Origin: Alphaproteobacteria bacterium
GTDB lineage: Bacteria > Pseudomonadota > Alphaproteobacteria > CACIAM-22H2
Length of the DNA: 64,000 nt
Direction of reading: 5' to 3'
NCBI GenBank assembly: GCA_017308135.1
Contig: JAFKFM010000011.1
Coordinates: forward strand, 124,001 to 188,000
The notes beneath the pieces are model-generated. The model saw nothing but the letters and a program-made list of their open reading frames with translations. It was not told where the DNA came from and made no database searches. Positions within the stretch are counted from its first letter, which is position 1; the number at the start of each line of letters is the position of its first letter. The translations under genes were made by a program, and so were the position numbers. This document shows positions 8,412 to 16,315 of the stretch, piece after piece.

Positions 8412-9281
8412 TCAATTCTCCCGCTTGAGGGCGCTTTCGTGCCAGCGGCGCAGCACGAGATGCGACAGGAACGACAAACACAAGAAGATCACGATTCCGG
8501 AGATCGAGATCATGAACAATGCGGCGAACATGCGCGGAATGCGCAACTGATAGCCCGATTCCAAAATGCGATAGGCGAGACCCGAAGCGGAACCGCCTGT
8601 GCCCGCGACGAACTCCGCGACCACCGCGCCGATCAGGCTGAGGCCGCCCGAGATTTTAAGACCCGCGAGGAAATAGGGCGTGGCGGCGGGCAGACGCAGA
8701 TAGAGCAGCGTCTGGAAGCGCGAGGCGCGGTAGAGCTGAAACAAATTCAGCAGATTGTGATCGGCCGAGTTGAGGCCGAGCGTCGTGTTCGACAGGATCG
8801 GGAAGAAGGCGACGATCCAGGCGCAGATGAGCAACGAGAGTTGGACGTTGTCGACCCAGATGATGATCAGGGGCGCGATCGCGACCACCGGCGTCACCTG
8901 CAAAATGACGGCGTAGGGGAAGAACGAGAGCTCGACCCATTTCGACTGCGCGAACAGAATGGCGAGGGCGACACCCGCGACGACCGCGACCGCAAGGGCC
9001 GCGAGCGAGATCGACAGCGTGATCCACAGCGAGCCCGACAGCGTTCCCCAATCCTGCCACATCGTCGTGGCGATCAGGATCGGGCCGGGGAGGATGTAGT
9101 GCGGGATCTGGTTGATCCGCACGACCATTTCCCAAGCGCCCAGCGACAACAGGCCGACGGCGAGCGGCATCAGAATTTTCGGCCAAGCCGACGCGGGCAG
9201 ACCGAGGATCGTCTTTTCCCGCAGGAAGACCGGCGCGGTGCCGTCCTGTTCGGCGACTTGTGCGAGCGGTGTCGTGGTCAT
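8412..9281 (-). CDS. ABC transporter permease, SsuC/ThiX-like
   Basis: 289 residues with about six hydrophobic segments, beginning near residue 35. It is of the BPD_transp_1 class used with NMT1/Ssu-type binding proteins. The cytoplasmic EAA-like loop is visible as LYLRLPAATPYFLAGLKIS. It forms the membrane channel with the ATPase encoded just upstream and the binding protein before that. Start ATG 9281 lies 5 nt after the ATPase stop, and one base separates its stop from the deaminase start. No independent ribosome-binding site is obvious, consistent with coupled translation. Confidence 0.9.
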   Translation of the reverse strand: MTTTPLAQVAEQDGTAPVFLREKTILGLPASAWPKILMPLAVGLLSLGAWEMVVRINQIPHYILPGPILIATTMWQDWGTLSGSLWITLSISLAALAVAVVAGVALAILFAQSKWVELSFFPYAVILQVTPVVAIAPLIIIWVDNVQLSLLICAWIVAFFPILSNTTLGLNSADHNLLNLFQLYRASRFQTLLYLRLPAATPYFLAGLKISGGLSLIGAVVAEFVAGTGGSASGLAYRILESGYQLRIPRMFAALFMISISGIVIFLCLSFLSHLVLRRWHESALKREN

Positions 9282-9286
9282 GCCGG

Positions 9287-10102
9287 TCAGCCGTGATGCG
9301 CGTGATGGGCCATGGCGCTTTCCAAGGCGGCGGAAGCGCGGCGGCAATGCTCGTTATAGAGCGGGCTGGTGCGATACTCGTTGTCGCGCGGATAGGGGGC
9401 GGCGACTTCGATGTCTTCGATGATGCGCCCCGGGCGCGCGGCCATCACCACGATGCGTTCGGACAGGAACACGCTTTCGAACACCGAATGGGTGACGAAG
9501 ACGACGGTGAAATTCGAATCCTGCCACAGCCGCAGCAGATCGTTGTTGAGCTTGAAGCGCGTGATTTCGTCGAGTGCGGCGAAGGGCTCGTCCATTAGCA
9601 ACACTTGCGGGCGCGTGACCAGCGCGCGCGCGATCGACACGCGCATCTTCATGCCGCCCGAAAGCTCGCGCGGATAGGAATTCTCGAACGCCGACAGGCC
9701 GACCAGGCGCAGCGCGTCGGCCGCACGCCCGCGCGCTTCGTCGGCGGACATGCGCGCGATCTTCAGCGGCAGCATCACGTTCTTGAGGGCGCTCGCCCAG
9801 GGCATCAGCGTTGGTTCCTGGAACACGAAGGACAGCGCATGCGCGTCGCCCTCGCGGTCGGCGGGCCAATCGATCTCGCCGGCCGACGGCTCGCCCAATC
9901 CCGCGATCAAGCGCAGCAGCGTGGACTTGCCGCAGCCCGACGGGCCCAACAGCGACACGAACTGATGATGCTTGATGTCGAGATCGACGTTTTGCAGCGC
10001 CAGCGTGCCGTTGGAGAACACTTTCGCGACACCCCGGCAGGAAACGACCGGCCGCGTGGCCGGTCGTTCCTGGAGCTTCGCGGCGTTCGCGAAAGCCGTC
10101 AT
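9287..10102 (-). CDS. ABC transporter ATP-binding protein, SsuB/ThiZ-like
   Basis: 271 residues with a complete ABC domain: Walker A GPSGCGKST, Q-loop VFQEPTLM, signature LSGGMKMR, Walker B VLLMDEPFAALD and switch histidine in VTHSVFES. This subgroup (nitrate/sulfonate/taurine/pyrimidine-precursor importers) carries the characteristic LMDEPFAALD. The C-terminal tail is histidine-rich (AHHAHHG), which is unusual but may be incidental. Start ATG 10102 lies 2 nt after the binding-protein stop. It powers uptake of the same substrate handled by the deaminase next door. Confidence 0.92.
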   Translation of the reverse strand: MTAFANAAKLQERPATRPVVSCRGVAKVFSNGTLALQNVDLDIKHHQFVSLLGPSGCGKSTLLRLIAGLGEPSAGEIDWPADREGDAHALSFVFQEPTLMPWASALKNVMLPLKIARMSADEARGRAADALRLVGLSAFENSYPRELSGGMKMRVSIARALVTRPQVLLMDEPFAALDEITRFKLNNDLLRLWQDSNFTVVFVTHSVFESVFLSERIVVMAARPGRIIEDIEVAAPYPRDNEYRTSPLYNEHCRRASAALESAMAHHAHHG

Positions 10103-10104
10103 GC

Positions 10105-11118
10105 TCAGCCCATACCCACGCGCTTGTTGATGAACTTCAGCGTATAGGCGCGCGAGATGTCGAGACCGGGGCGCACCGCGCCGGCCGCGGACATCGCGTC
10201 GTAGAACGATTTCCAGCGCGCGTCGGTCATGCACATCACGCCGAGTTGCTTGGAATCGCCCGAATCGACGATGCCGTATTGCTTCATCTGCGCGATCGAC
10301 ATCAGGATCTTGTCTTCCGCCATATCCGGGTTGTCGCGCTGGATCAGGGCGTTCGCGGCTTTCGGGTCGCCGTTGAGATAGCCGTACCAACCTTCGATCG
10401 ACGCGTTGATGAAGCGCTGCATCAGATCGGGCTTCTCGTTGACCAGCTTGACCGAGGTGTTGATGGTCGTCTGGTAGTTCTCGAAGCCGTATTCGGCGAG
10501 CAGATGGATCACCGGCTCGACGCCCGCCTTGCGGATTTCGTTCGGCTCCGACGTCAGGAAGCCCTGCTGCGACAGGTTCTTGTCGGCGAGGAACGGCGCC
10601 ATGTTGAAGGTGTAGGGGCGGATCTGATCGTCGCTGAAACCGAACTTGGCGCGCAGCCACGGCCAGTAGGACGAGCGGCCGCCCGCGCCGATCAGGATCG
10701 GCTTGCCCTTCAGCGCGGGGAGCGTGTCGTTGCCCATGCCGGGATGCGAGATCAGGACCTGCGGGTCCTTTTGCATGACCGAGCCGACGACGATGAAGGG
10801 CACGTTCTCCTCGACATAGCGGAAGCCGGAGAACGAATTGGACATGATCGCATCGACGCGGCCGGCGACCAGCAGCGCGTTCGGGTCCTGCTGCGGCCCG
10901 CCCATGCGGATCTCGGCGTCGATGCCGTATTTGCGATAAATGCCGGTGGCGAGGGCGTGATAGAAGCCGCCATGCTCGGCCTGGGCGCGCCAATTGGTCT
11001 GGTAGACGAATTTGTCGAGCGTTTGGGCGCGCAGCGCAGGGGCGGGCAGCGTCGCGGCGGCCACGCCCGCACCGAGAAGACCGAGGCTGGTGCGACGGGA
11101 AATCGTTCTTTGGGTCAT
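10105..11118 (-). CDS. ABC transporter substrate-binding protein, NMT1/THI5-like
   Basis: 337 residues, exported. The N-terminus ISRRTSLGLLGAG resembles a twin-arginine signal, with cleavage probable near ALRAQ. The mature part begins with a beta-strand, WRAQAEHGGFYHAL, as in NMT1/THI5-like proteins that bind pyrimidine precursors, sulfonates or amidines. GGRSSYWPW and NTSVKLVNEKPDLMQ are typical of the second lobe. Start ATG 11118 has a CCGGAG site about 9 nt upstream and is preceded by a promoter candidate at 11209-11236. It is the first gene of the import/deaminase/oxidase operon. The ligand is unknown; a small nitrogen heterocycle is suggested by the neighbours. Confidence 0.9.
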   Translation of the reverse strand: MTQRTISRRTSLGLLGAGVAAATLPAPALRAQTLDKFVYQTNWRAQAEHGGFYHALATGIYRKYGIDAEIRMGGPQQDPNALLVAGRVDAIMSNSFSGFRYVEENVPFIVVGSVMQKDPQVLISHPGMGNDTLPALKGKPILIGAGGRSSYWPWLRAKFGFSDDQIRPYTFNMAPFLADKNLSQQGFLTSEPNEIRKAGVEPVIHLLAEYGFENYQTTINTSVKLVNEKPDLMQRFINASIEGWYGYLNGDPKAANALIQRDNPDMAEDKILMSIAQMKQYGIVDSGDSKQLGVMCMTDARWKSFYDAMSAAGAVRPGLDISRAYTLKFINKRVGMG

Positions 11119-11208
11119 GGGGTTGCTCCGGAGTGGGGGACGGCAAAGACGGCCCCCCAGGGCAGCAAATTCCGGACCATGCCCAACACCCTGCGGCGCC
11201 TGGATGGG

Positions 11209-11236
11209 ACTATAGACGTGCCCGCGCTTTAGGCAA
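11209..11236 (-). promoter_or_regulatory. sigma70-like promoter candidate for the importer operon
   Basis: Read on the minus strand, TTGCCT (11236-11231) and TATAGT (11214-11209) are separated by 16 nt; the -10 matches 5 of 6 consensus bases and the -35 matches 4 of 6. Transcription would start near 11202, leaving a leader of roughly 84 nt before the binding-protein start, long enough for a regulatory structure. The -35 lies just after the creatininase gene stop. Confidence 0.45.
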
Positions 11237-11241
11237 TCGGC

Positions 11242-12051
11242 CTAGTGCCGGTCGACGATATTCGCCAGTGGATAACTCGCGATTTCCGACAAGGCCTGGA
11301 CGAGCTTCGCGGCCATGTGGTCGACGAGTTTTTTACCGCGCTCGGCGTCGGCGTCGAGCGCGTTGCCCGCCGCCCCCAGCGGATGCAGATCCTGGATCTG
11401 CCATGCCACTGTCGTGCGGCCGTTCGGGATGATCGTCTCGAACTGGCCCTTCAGCTTCTTGGGCAGCGTTTCGAAATCGCGCCGTTCCTCGTTCTTCACC
11501 AGGTCGGGTGTCAGATGCATCATCAGCGAGGTCTCGGACGAGCCCGCATGGATGCCGTAGGTCAATTCCTCGGCCGGGAACAGGCCCGGCGGTTTGCCCA
11601 GCATGTAGGAACTGATCGCCACCGCGACCATCGAATGGCGCACGCGCAGATCGCGGCACACGATATCGACGATCTGCGGCTGGCCGCCGTGGGAATTGAA
11701 GATCGCGAATTTGCGGATCCCGGCGCGCGCGACACCGTCGCCGATTTCGGTCCACAGCCGGATCAGCGTTTCGGCCGACAGCGTCAGCGTGCCCTTGAAG
11801 CCCAGATGTTCGTTCGATTTACCGATCGGCATCGCGGGCAGGAACAGCACGCCCAGATCTGCAGGCAGCAATTCGACCGCGCGTTCAACCACGCCCTGGT
11901 TGATGCGCGCATCGACCCAAACGGGCAAATGCGGCCCGTGCTGCTCGATGGCGCCCACGGGCAAAACGGCGACGGTGCGTTCGGGATCGAGCCCGTCGAA
12001 ATCGGGCGAGGTGAGTTCGTGCCAGTAGCGCTTGGCCGGGATGCGGCTCAC
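11242..12051 (-). CDS. creatininase family amidohydrolase
   Basis: 269 residues of the creatininase / creatinine amidohydrolase fold. The metal-site motifs are VLPVGAIEQHGPHLP (E and H ligands), WVDARI, and FNSHGGQ. The family includes creatininase, the riboflavin-pathway FAPy deformylase and mycofactocin MftE, so the exact reaction is not fixed by the fold. Start GTG 12051 overlaps the stop of the upstream 89-residue gene by 4 nt. The gene precedes the importer operon by 123 bp on the same strand. The nearby cytosine/creatinine-deaminase relative makes ring-amide hydrolysis of a creatinine- or hydantoin-like compound plausible (inference). Confidence 0.88.
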   Translation of the reverse strand: MSRIPAKRYWHELTSPDFDGLDPERTVAVLPVGAIEQHGPHLPVWVDARINQGVVERAVELLPADLGVLFLPAMPIGKSNEHLGFKGTLTLSAETLIRLWTEIGDGVARAGIRKFAIFNSHGGQPQIVDIVCRDLRVRHSMVAVAISSYMLGKPPGLFPAEELTYGIHAGSSETSLMMHLTPDLVKNEERRDFETLPKKLKGQFETIIPNGRTTVAWQIQDLHPLGAAGNALDADAERGKKLVDHMAAKLVQALSEIASYPLANIVDRH

Positions 12052-12317
12052 TGCAGCACGGCCTTCTGCCAGCGGAATTCCGAATAGCCCTTGCCCTGGA
12101 TCGCGCCGACCAGATGCGCTGGGCCCAGGAAAACCGGGCGGCGCGTCATGTCCATATACATGAGCACGACTTGCTTACCCGCGAAGCGCGGCGTCATGTA
12201 GCTAAGGGTGCGGCGCTGCATTTCCGGCGTGGAAACGGACGCGGGATCGACATTGACGATCACGCATTGCACGCCGCCGACGGCGTGAAGGGCGACGTTG
12301 AAGGTTTGAGCGGCCAT
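12048..12317 (-). CDS. hypothetical 89-residue protein coupled to creatininase gene
   Basis: I do not recognise this protein. It is small and soluble, with alternating hydrophobic strands (FNVALHAVGGVQCVIVNV near the start, KQVVLMYMDM in the middle) and a basic/aromatic C-terminus ending FRWQKAVLQ. No cysteine pairs or membrane segments are seen. Its stop overlaps the creatininase start (GTGA), which argues that it is real and works with that enzyme. The start ATG 12317 lacks a ribosome-binding site: it is preceded by a run of C and by the T-rich tail of a strong terminator, so translation may be leaderless or the true start may differ. Confidence 0.55.
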   Translation of the reverse strand: MAAQTFNVALHAVGGVQCVIVNVDPASVSTPEMQRRTLSYMTPRFAGKQVVLMYMDMTRRPVFLGPAHLVGAIQGKGYSEFRWQKAVLQ

Positions 12318-12321
12318 GGGG

Positions 12322-12368
12322 GAATAAAATTAATCCCGCGTCCGGCGCCTGAAAAGCCCGAACGCGGG
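12322..12368 (-). terminator. Rho-independent terminator after the cytochrome c gene
   Basis: On the minus strand an 11-bp stem (12368-12358 pairing with 12345-12335, one T-G wobble) encloses a 12-nt loop and is followed by a T-rich run (12334-12322). It lies about 16 nt past the cytochrome c stop. It also sits directly in front of the 89-residue gene start. Confidence 0.75.
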
Positions 12369-12384
12369 AGAATCTCCGTAAGTT

Positions 12385-12918
12385 TTACGGCAGCGCCTTC
12401 GGCGAGTCCGACAGCGTGCGCAGATGCGCGATCAGGTTCGCGCGATCTTCGGCGCGGCGCATACCGGCGTAAGCCATGCGCGTCCCGGCGATATAGGCGC
12501 GCGGATTTGCGAGGAACTGGTTGAGCTCCTCGTAGCCCCATTGGCCGCCTTTCGCCGCGACGCCGGGCGAGTAGGCGAAGCCGTCGATATGGCCCTTCTT
12601 GTTGCCGACGATGTCCCACAGATTGGGACCCACGCCGTTGCGCCCGCCCTTGTCGAAGGTATGGCAGGACGTGCAGTTGCGCAGCAGCGCCGCACCCGCC
12701 GCGGCATCGGCCGACGCCATCAACGGCGCGATCGGCGCCAATTCGACCGGCGCCGCGGCGGCGGCGGTCGGCGCCGCGGATTCGATCTTGATGTCGAGAA
12801 CCGACTTCTCGAGCTGACGCGGATGGACGAGCAGGTTGGAGATGTAGCCGATCACCGTGATCGCCAGCACCGAGCCGACGACGGCGCCGAAAATCTTGTT
12901 AAGCTCGTAGGAATTCAT
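12385..12918 (-). CDS. membrane-anchored c-type cytochrome (c550/CycM-like)
   Basis: 177 residues. An uncleaved N-terminal membrane anchor (IFGAVVGSVLAITVIGYI, about residues 8-26) is followed by an Ala/Pro-rich linker and a class I cytochrome c domain. The heme-attachment motif is CTSCH, and the likely axial methionine is in GTRMAYAGM. It belongs to the membrane-bound monoheme cytochromes that carry electrons between the bc1 complex and terminal oxidases in alphaproteobacteria. Start ATG 12918 is chosen because it opens the anchor; an upstream in-frame start adds unrelated residues. It is divergent from pheA and followed by a strong terminator, so it is probably a single-gene transcript. Confidence 0.9.
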   Translation of the reverse strand: MNSYELNKIFGAVVGSVLAITVIGYISNLLVHPRQLEKSVLDIKIESAAPTAAAAAPVELAPIAPLMASADAAAGAALLRNCTSCHTFDKGGRNGVGPNLWDIVGNKKGHIDGFAYSPGVAAKGGQWGYEELNQFLANPRAYIAGTRMAYAGMRRAEDRANLIAHLRTLSDSPKALP

Positions 12919-13088
12919 CGCGCTGCCCGATCGTGAATAGGGATCCCTGCCGGTCGCTCCCACAGCTTCCGGAACGGGGGCAATCTAATTCCGCCGCCGT
13001 CGCTGCGCAACTGCGGCGCAAAGCCCCAAGAAAAACGGGGGGAATCCCGGTTATCGCGCCGAATCAACATGTTCGGGCAGGGCGGCGA

Positions 13089-13117
13089 TTGACACGCGTC
13101 CCCGCCTTGCCGATAAC
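13089..13117 (+). promoter_or_regulatory. sigma70-like promoter for pheA
   Basis: TTGACA (13089-13094), a perfect -35 box, is followed after 17 nt by GATAAC (13112-13117), which matches the four central positions of the -10 consensus. A start near 13124 would give a leader of about 30 nt before the pheA ATG. Confidence 0.6.
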
Positions 13118-13154
13118 CGGGCCCTTCGACACCGCCAGACGGGACGACTCGCCC

Positions 13155-14015
13155 ATGAAGTCCGCCAAGATTCCCGCCCGTATCGCCTTCCAGGGCGTCC
13201 CGGGCGCCTATTCGCATCTTGCGTGCAAACACGCCTATCCGAAGCTAGCACCGCTGCCTTGCGCCAGCTTCGAAGACGCGTTCGACGCGGTGCGCGGCGG
13301 CAAGGCGGTTTTGGCGATGATCCCGATCGAGAATTCGACCGCGGGCCGCGTCGCCGAAATCCACCAAATGATTCCGGAAGCGGGCCTGCACATCATCGGC
13401 GAGCATTTCGAGCGCGTGAACCATCATCTGCTCGCCCCGCCGGGCGCCACGCTCAAAACGCTGAAGACGGTGCAAAGCCATGTCCAAGCGCTCGACCAGT
13501 GCCGCGGCAATACGCGTGCGCTCGGCCTGAAGCGCGTCACGGGGGCGGACACCGCCGGTTCGGCGGCCGAGATCGCCAAGGCCGGCGACATCACGCGCGG
13601 CGCCATCGCCTCGTCGCTCGCGGGCGAAATCTACGGCCTCAAATCCTTGCGGAAGGATTTCGAGGATGCCGAGCACAACACGACGCGCTTTGTCGTGCTG
13701 TCGAAGAAGCCGAAGCGCGCAGACGCGAAAAGCGGCGTGTGCGTTACGACCTTCGTGTTTCGGGTCAAGAACCGCGCGGCCGCGCTTTACAAGGCGCTGG
13801 GCGGGTTCGCGACCAATGGCGTGAACATGACCAAGCTCGAAAGCTACATGATGGGCGGCAAATTCACGGCGACGCAGTTCTACGCCGACGTCGAAGGCCA
13901 TCCCGACCAGACGCCGCTCGCGCATGCGCTGGAGGAACTCGAATTCTTCTCCGACATGGTGAAGATCCTCGGCGTGTACCCGGCGCACCGCTATCGCTTG
14001 CAGGGTCGGCACTAG
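13155..14015 (+). CDS. pheA: prephenate dehydratase
   Basis: 286 residues. It converts prephenate to phenylpyruvate in phenylalanine synthesis. The catalytic PDT domain begins RIAFQGVPGAYSH, includes IPIENSTAGRV, and ends with NTTRFVVL, whose TRF motif is required for activity. A C-terminal ACT domain starting at TTFVFRVKN should bind phenylalanine for feedback control; the usual ESRP signature reads ESYM here. No chorismate mutase domain is fused, as usual in alphaproteobacteria. ATG 13155 is chosen because it opens the family homology; the reading frame extends upstream through the promoter candidate. The gene stands alone between a divergent cytochrome gene and a convergent radical SAM gene. 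Confidence 0.93.
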   Translation: MKSAKIPARIAFQGVPGAYSHLACKHAYPKLAPLPCASFEDAFDAVRGGKAVLAMIPIENSTAGRVAEIHQMIPEAGLHIIGEHFERVNHHLLAPPGATLKTLKTVQSHVQALDQCRGNTRALGLKRVTGADTAGSAAEIAKAGDITRGAIASSLAGEIYGLKSLRKDFEDAEHNTTRFVVLSKKPKRADAKSGVCVTTFVFRVKNRAAALYKALGGFATNGVNMTKLESYMMGGKFTATQFYADVEGHPDQTPLAHALEELEFFSDMVKILGVYPAHRYRLQGRH

Positions 14016-14023
14016 TCGATCGC

Positions 14024-14105
14024 GTCACCCCGGGCGAGCGAATGCGAGACCCGGGGTCTCGTGAGATCCCGGCGCGCGGCGGCAAGCCGCCTTGGCCGGG
14101 ATGAC
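14024..14105. repeat. dispersed structured intergenic repeat, copy A
   Basis: An 82-bp element between the 3' ends of pheA and the radical SAM gene. It starts GTCACCCCGGG and ends CCGGGATGAC. Two hairpins are visible: CCCCGGG with CCCGGGG, and ATCCCGGC with GCCGGGAT enclosing a second stem GGCGG/CCGCC. Three relatives occur at 22654, 42832 and 57789. Confidence 0.8.
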
Positions 14106-14113
14106 GTTTATTT

Positions 14114-15196
14114 TCACAGCAGGCTGAATTGATCGCCCTTCTGCGGCGGGGGCTTGAATGCCGACAGGTCGTAGGACCAGTCATTGCGGTCGAGCCCCAG
14201 GCTTTTGCGCGCCTTGAAAAACCGCGCTTTGATCATTTCGGCATAGGGGCCGGTGCCGACGAAGCGCTTGCCGAATTCGGCATGGTTGAGCTTGCCGTCG
14301 CGCGATTCACGGATCAGGTCGAGCACGCGCTTTTTCTTCAAGGGTGCATGCTCGTCGAGCCATTCGGCGAAGAGATCCTTGATCTCCAGCGGCAGGCGCA
14401 ACAGCGTGTAGCCCGCACTCGTCGCCCCGGCGTCGCGCGCGGCCTCCAGGATCGCTTCCAATTCGTGATCGTTGATCGCGGGAATCATCGGGGCCGCCAT
14501 CACGCCGGTTTTGATGCCGGCGCGCGTCAGTTCCCGGATCGCATCCAAGCGGCGCTGCGGCGTGGAGGCGCGCGGCTCCATCCGCCGCGCGAGATCGCGG
14601 TCGAGCGTCGTGACCGAGACGAACACATGCGCCAGATTGCGCGCCGCCATCGGGGCGATGATGTCGATATCGCGCGCGACCAGCGCCGATTTGGTCACGA
14701 TCGAAAACGGATGCGAGAAGTCGCGCAACGTTTCCAGAATGGCGCGGGTGATTTTATGCGTCCGCTCGACCGGCTGATACGGATCGGTATTGGTGCCCAG
14801 CGCGATCGACTTCACGCGATAGCCGGGCTTGCGCAACTCCGCCGCCAGCAATTTCGCGGCGTCGGGTTTGGCGAACAGCTTGGTTTCGAAATCGAGACCG
14901 GGCGACAGGCCGAGATAGGCGTGCGTGGGGCGCGCATAGCAATAGACGCAGCCATGCTCGCAGCCGCGATAGGGATTGATCGATTGCTCGAACGGAATAT
15001 CGGGGCTGTCGTTGCGCGCGATCACCGTGCGGCTGGCGTCGGCCTGCACGAAGGTGCGCAAGGGCGGCAGATCTTCGTCCGGGTCCGTGCCCCAGCCATC
15101 GTCGATCCGCACCCGGCCGAGCGGTTCGAACCGGCCGGCAAGGTTGGAAACGGCGCCGCGCCCTTTGCGCGCGCGATCGGGAAGTGCCTCGTCCAT
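14114..15196 (-). CDS. PA0069-family radical SAM protein
   Basis: 360 residues. The radical SAM cluster motif is CEHGCVYCYARPTH (CxxxCxxC) near residues 80-87. It is preceded by a FEQSINPYRGC lead-in typical of the PA0069/SplB-like family, and followed by GTNTDPYQP. Members are putative Fe-S enzymes of unknown reaction; similarity to spore photoproduct lyase is distant. The C-terminus has the FGKRFVGTGPYA segment common to the family. It is in the same orientation as the kinase-like gene 58 bp upstream, and a shared transcript is possible. The exact substrate is unknown. Confidence 0.88.
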   Translation of the reverse strand: MDEALPDRARKGRGAVSNLAGRFEPLGRVRIDDGWGTDPDEDLPPLRTFVQADASRTVIARNDSPDIPFEQSINPYRGCEHGCVYCYARPTHAYLGLSPGLDFETKLFAKPDAAKLLAAELRKPGYRVKSIALGTNTDPYQPVERTHKITRAILETLRDFSHPFSIVTKSALVARDIDIIAPMAARNLAHVFVSVTTLDRDLARRMEPRASTPQRRLDAIRELTRAGIKTGVMAAPMIPAINDHELEAILEAARDAGATSAGYTLLRLPLEIKDLFAEWLDEHAPLKKKRVLDLIRESRDGKLNHAEFGKRFVGTGPYAEMIKARFFKARKSLGLDRNDWSYDLSAFKPPPQKGDQFSLL

Positions 15197-15254
15197 GACA
15201 CGGGAAGCCTATCCCAATGCCATGAACAATTCAAGAACATCGAGGCGTTCGAGC

Positions 15255-16262
15255 TTAGCCCCAATCCTTGCGCTGATCGGCGATGGTCTTGACGTCGAGA
15301 GCGGCCGCGATCGCCTTGTCGGCGTGATCGGCGTAGCGGCTGTCGAGGCCCTTATGCGTGCCTTCGACGCGAAAACGGATGAACTGGCTGGTCGTGCGCA
15401 GCCACACCAAGCGCCGGAACGGCCGGAAGGCGGACAAGGTTTCGCGCGCCAGCGCATCGCCCGCGCGCAACGCCCAGGCGCGCATGAAGCCGTCGATATC
15501 GGCGGGCGACAGGCTCGCCGCGCAATCGGGATCCCAGGCCAGCGCCGGTCGCGTGCAGGTATGTGCGAGGTCGAGTGCGGCAAAGGAATAGAGGCATTTG
15601 TCGATATCGACGAAATAGGCGCGGCCCCCCGGCGCCGAAATGAAATTGCCGGGATGCGTGTCGTACATGCACAGGCTGCGCGTCATGCCTTGGAAGCGCT
15701 TGTCGTTGTTGGTCGAGAATTCCTTGGCCCAGGCGAGTTCCTGACCGAAAGCGATCTTCGCTTTGGGATCGAGCGACGCTTTGTCGGCAAGCGCCAGATT
15801 CGCCTCGATCGTCGCGACCGTCGCGGCGACGGGATTGGCGGGCGAGGCGAGGGGGCTGCGCGCCGCCTCGTCCGGCACTTTCATTTTATGGATCGAGCCG
15901 AGTGCGGTGCCCAACGCCATCAGATCGCCCGGCAGTCGCGGCGCCGCACCGCCGATATCGTCGACGATCAACGCGCCGGTGGGCACCAGCTCGCCCGGCG
16001 CGATCGTGTCGATGAGGCGCGGCGTGGCCTCCGACGGGGCGGCGCGCGCGAACATCTCCGCTTCCAGCGACAAACGGGCGTCGGCGCTTTCGCCGCTGCG
16101 CAAACGCGGCAGGCGCAGCAACACGCGCTTACCCTTCACGCGTACATGGTTGTGGGCGAGGCCTTTGCCCGCGAGCGGGATCAACTCGCTCGGCGCCAAT
16201 TCGGCGAAGCGCGGGCGCGTGGACAAAGCGCGGAACAGATTGTCGAGGTCGGGGCGGCTCAT
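15255..16262 (-). CDS. APH-like phosphotransferase / kinase-fold protein
   Basis: 335 residues with the aminoglycoside-phosphotransferase kinase fold. YDTHPGNFI is the catalytic loop (the D of the Brenner motif with the downstream N), and AYFVDIDKC is the metal-binding aspartate segment. The N-lobe has the NHVRVKGKRVLLRLP strands. Proteins of this class phosphorylate small metabolites or sugars; resistance is not implied. Start ATG 16262 is 53 bp from the divergent glycosyltransferase gene. No close functional assignment is possible from the sequence alone. Confidence 0.7.
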   Translation of the reverse strand: MSRPDLDNLFRALSTRPRFAELAPSELIPLAGKGLAHNHVRVKGKRVLLRLPRLRSGESADARLSLEAEMFARAAPSEATPRLIDTIAPGELVPTGALIVDDIGGAAPRLPGDLMALGTALGSIHKMKVPDEAARSPLASPANPVAATVATIEANLALADKASLDPKAKIAFGQELAWAKEFSTNNDKRFQGMTRSLCMYDTHPGNFISAPGGRAYFVDIDKCLYSFAALDLAHTCTRPALAWDPDCAASLSPADIDGFMRAWALRAGDALARETLSAFRPFRRLVWLRTTSQFIRFRVEGTHKGLDSRYADHADKAIAAALDVKTIADQRKDWG

Positions 16263-16315
16263 GATTTTCCGGCACTGTAGCGTTGCCGTGCGGCGGGCGC
16301 CATGATGGCGTGTCC

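Noticed and set aside
15255..16262. Antibiotic-resistance aminoglycoside phosphotransferase
   Set aside because: Only the general kinase fold is shared; the sequence and housekeeping context do not support a resistance role.
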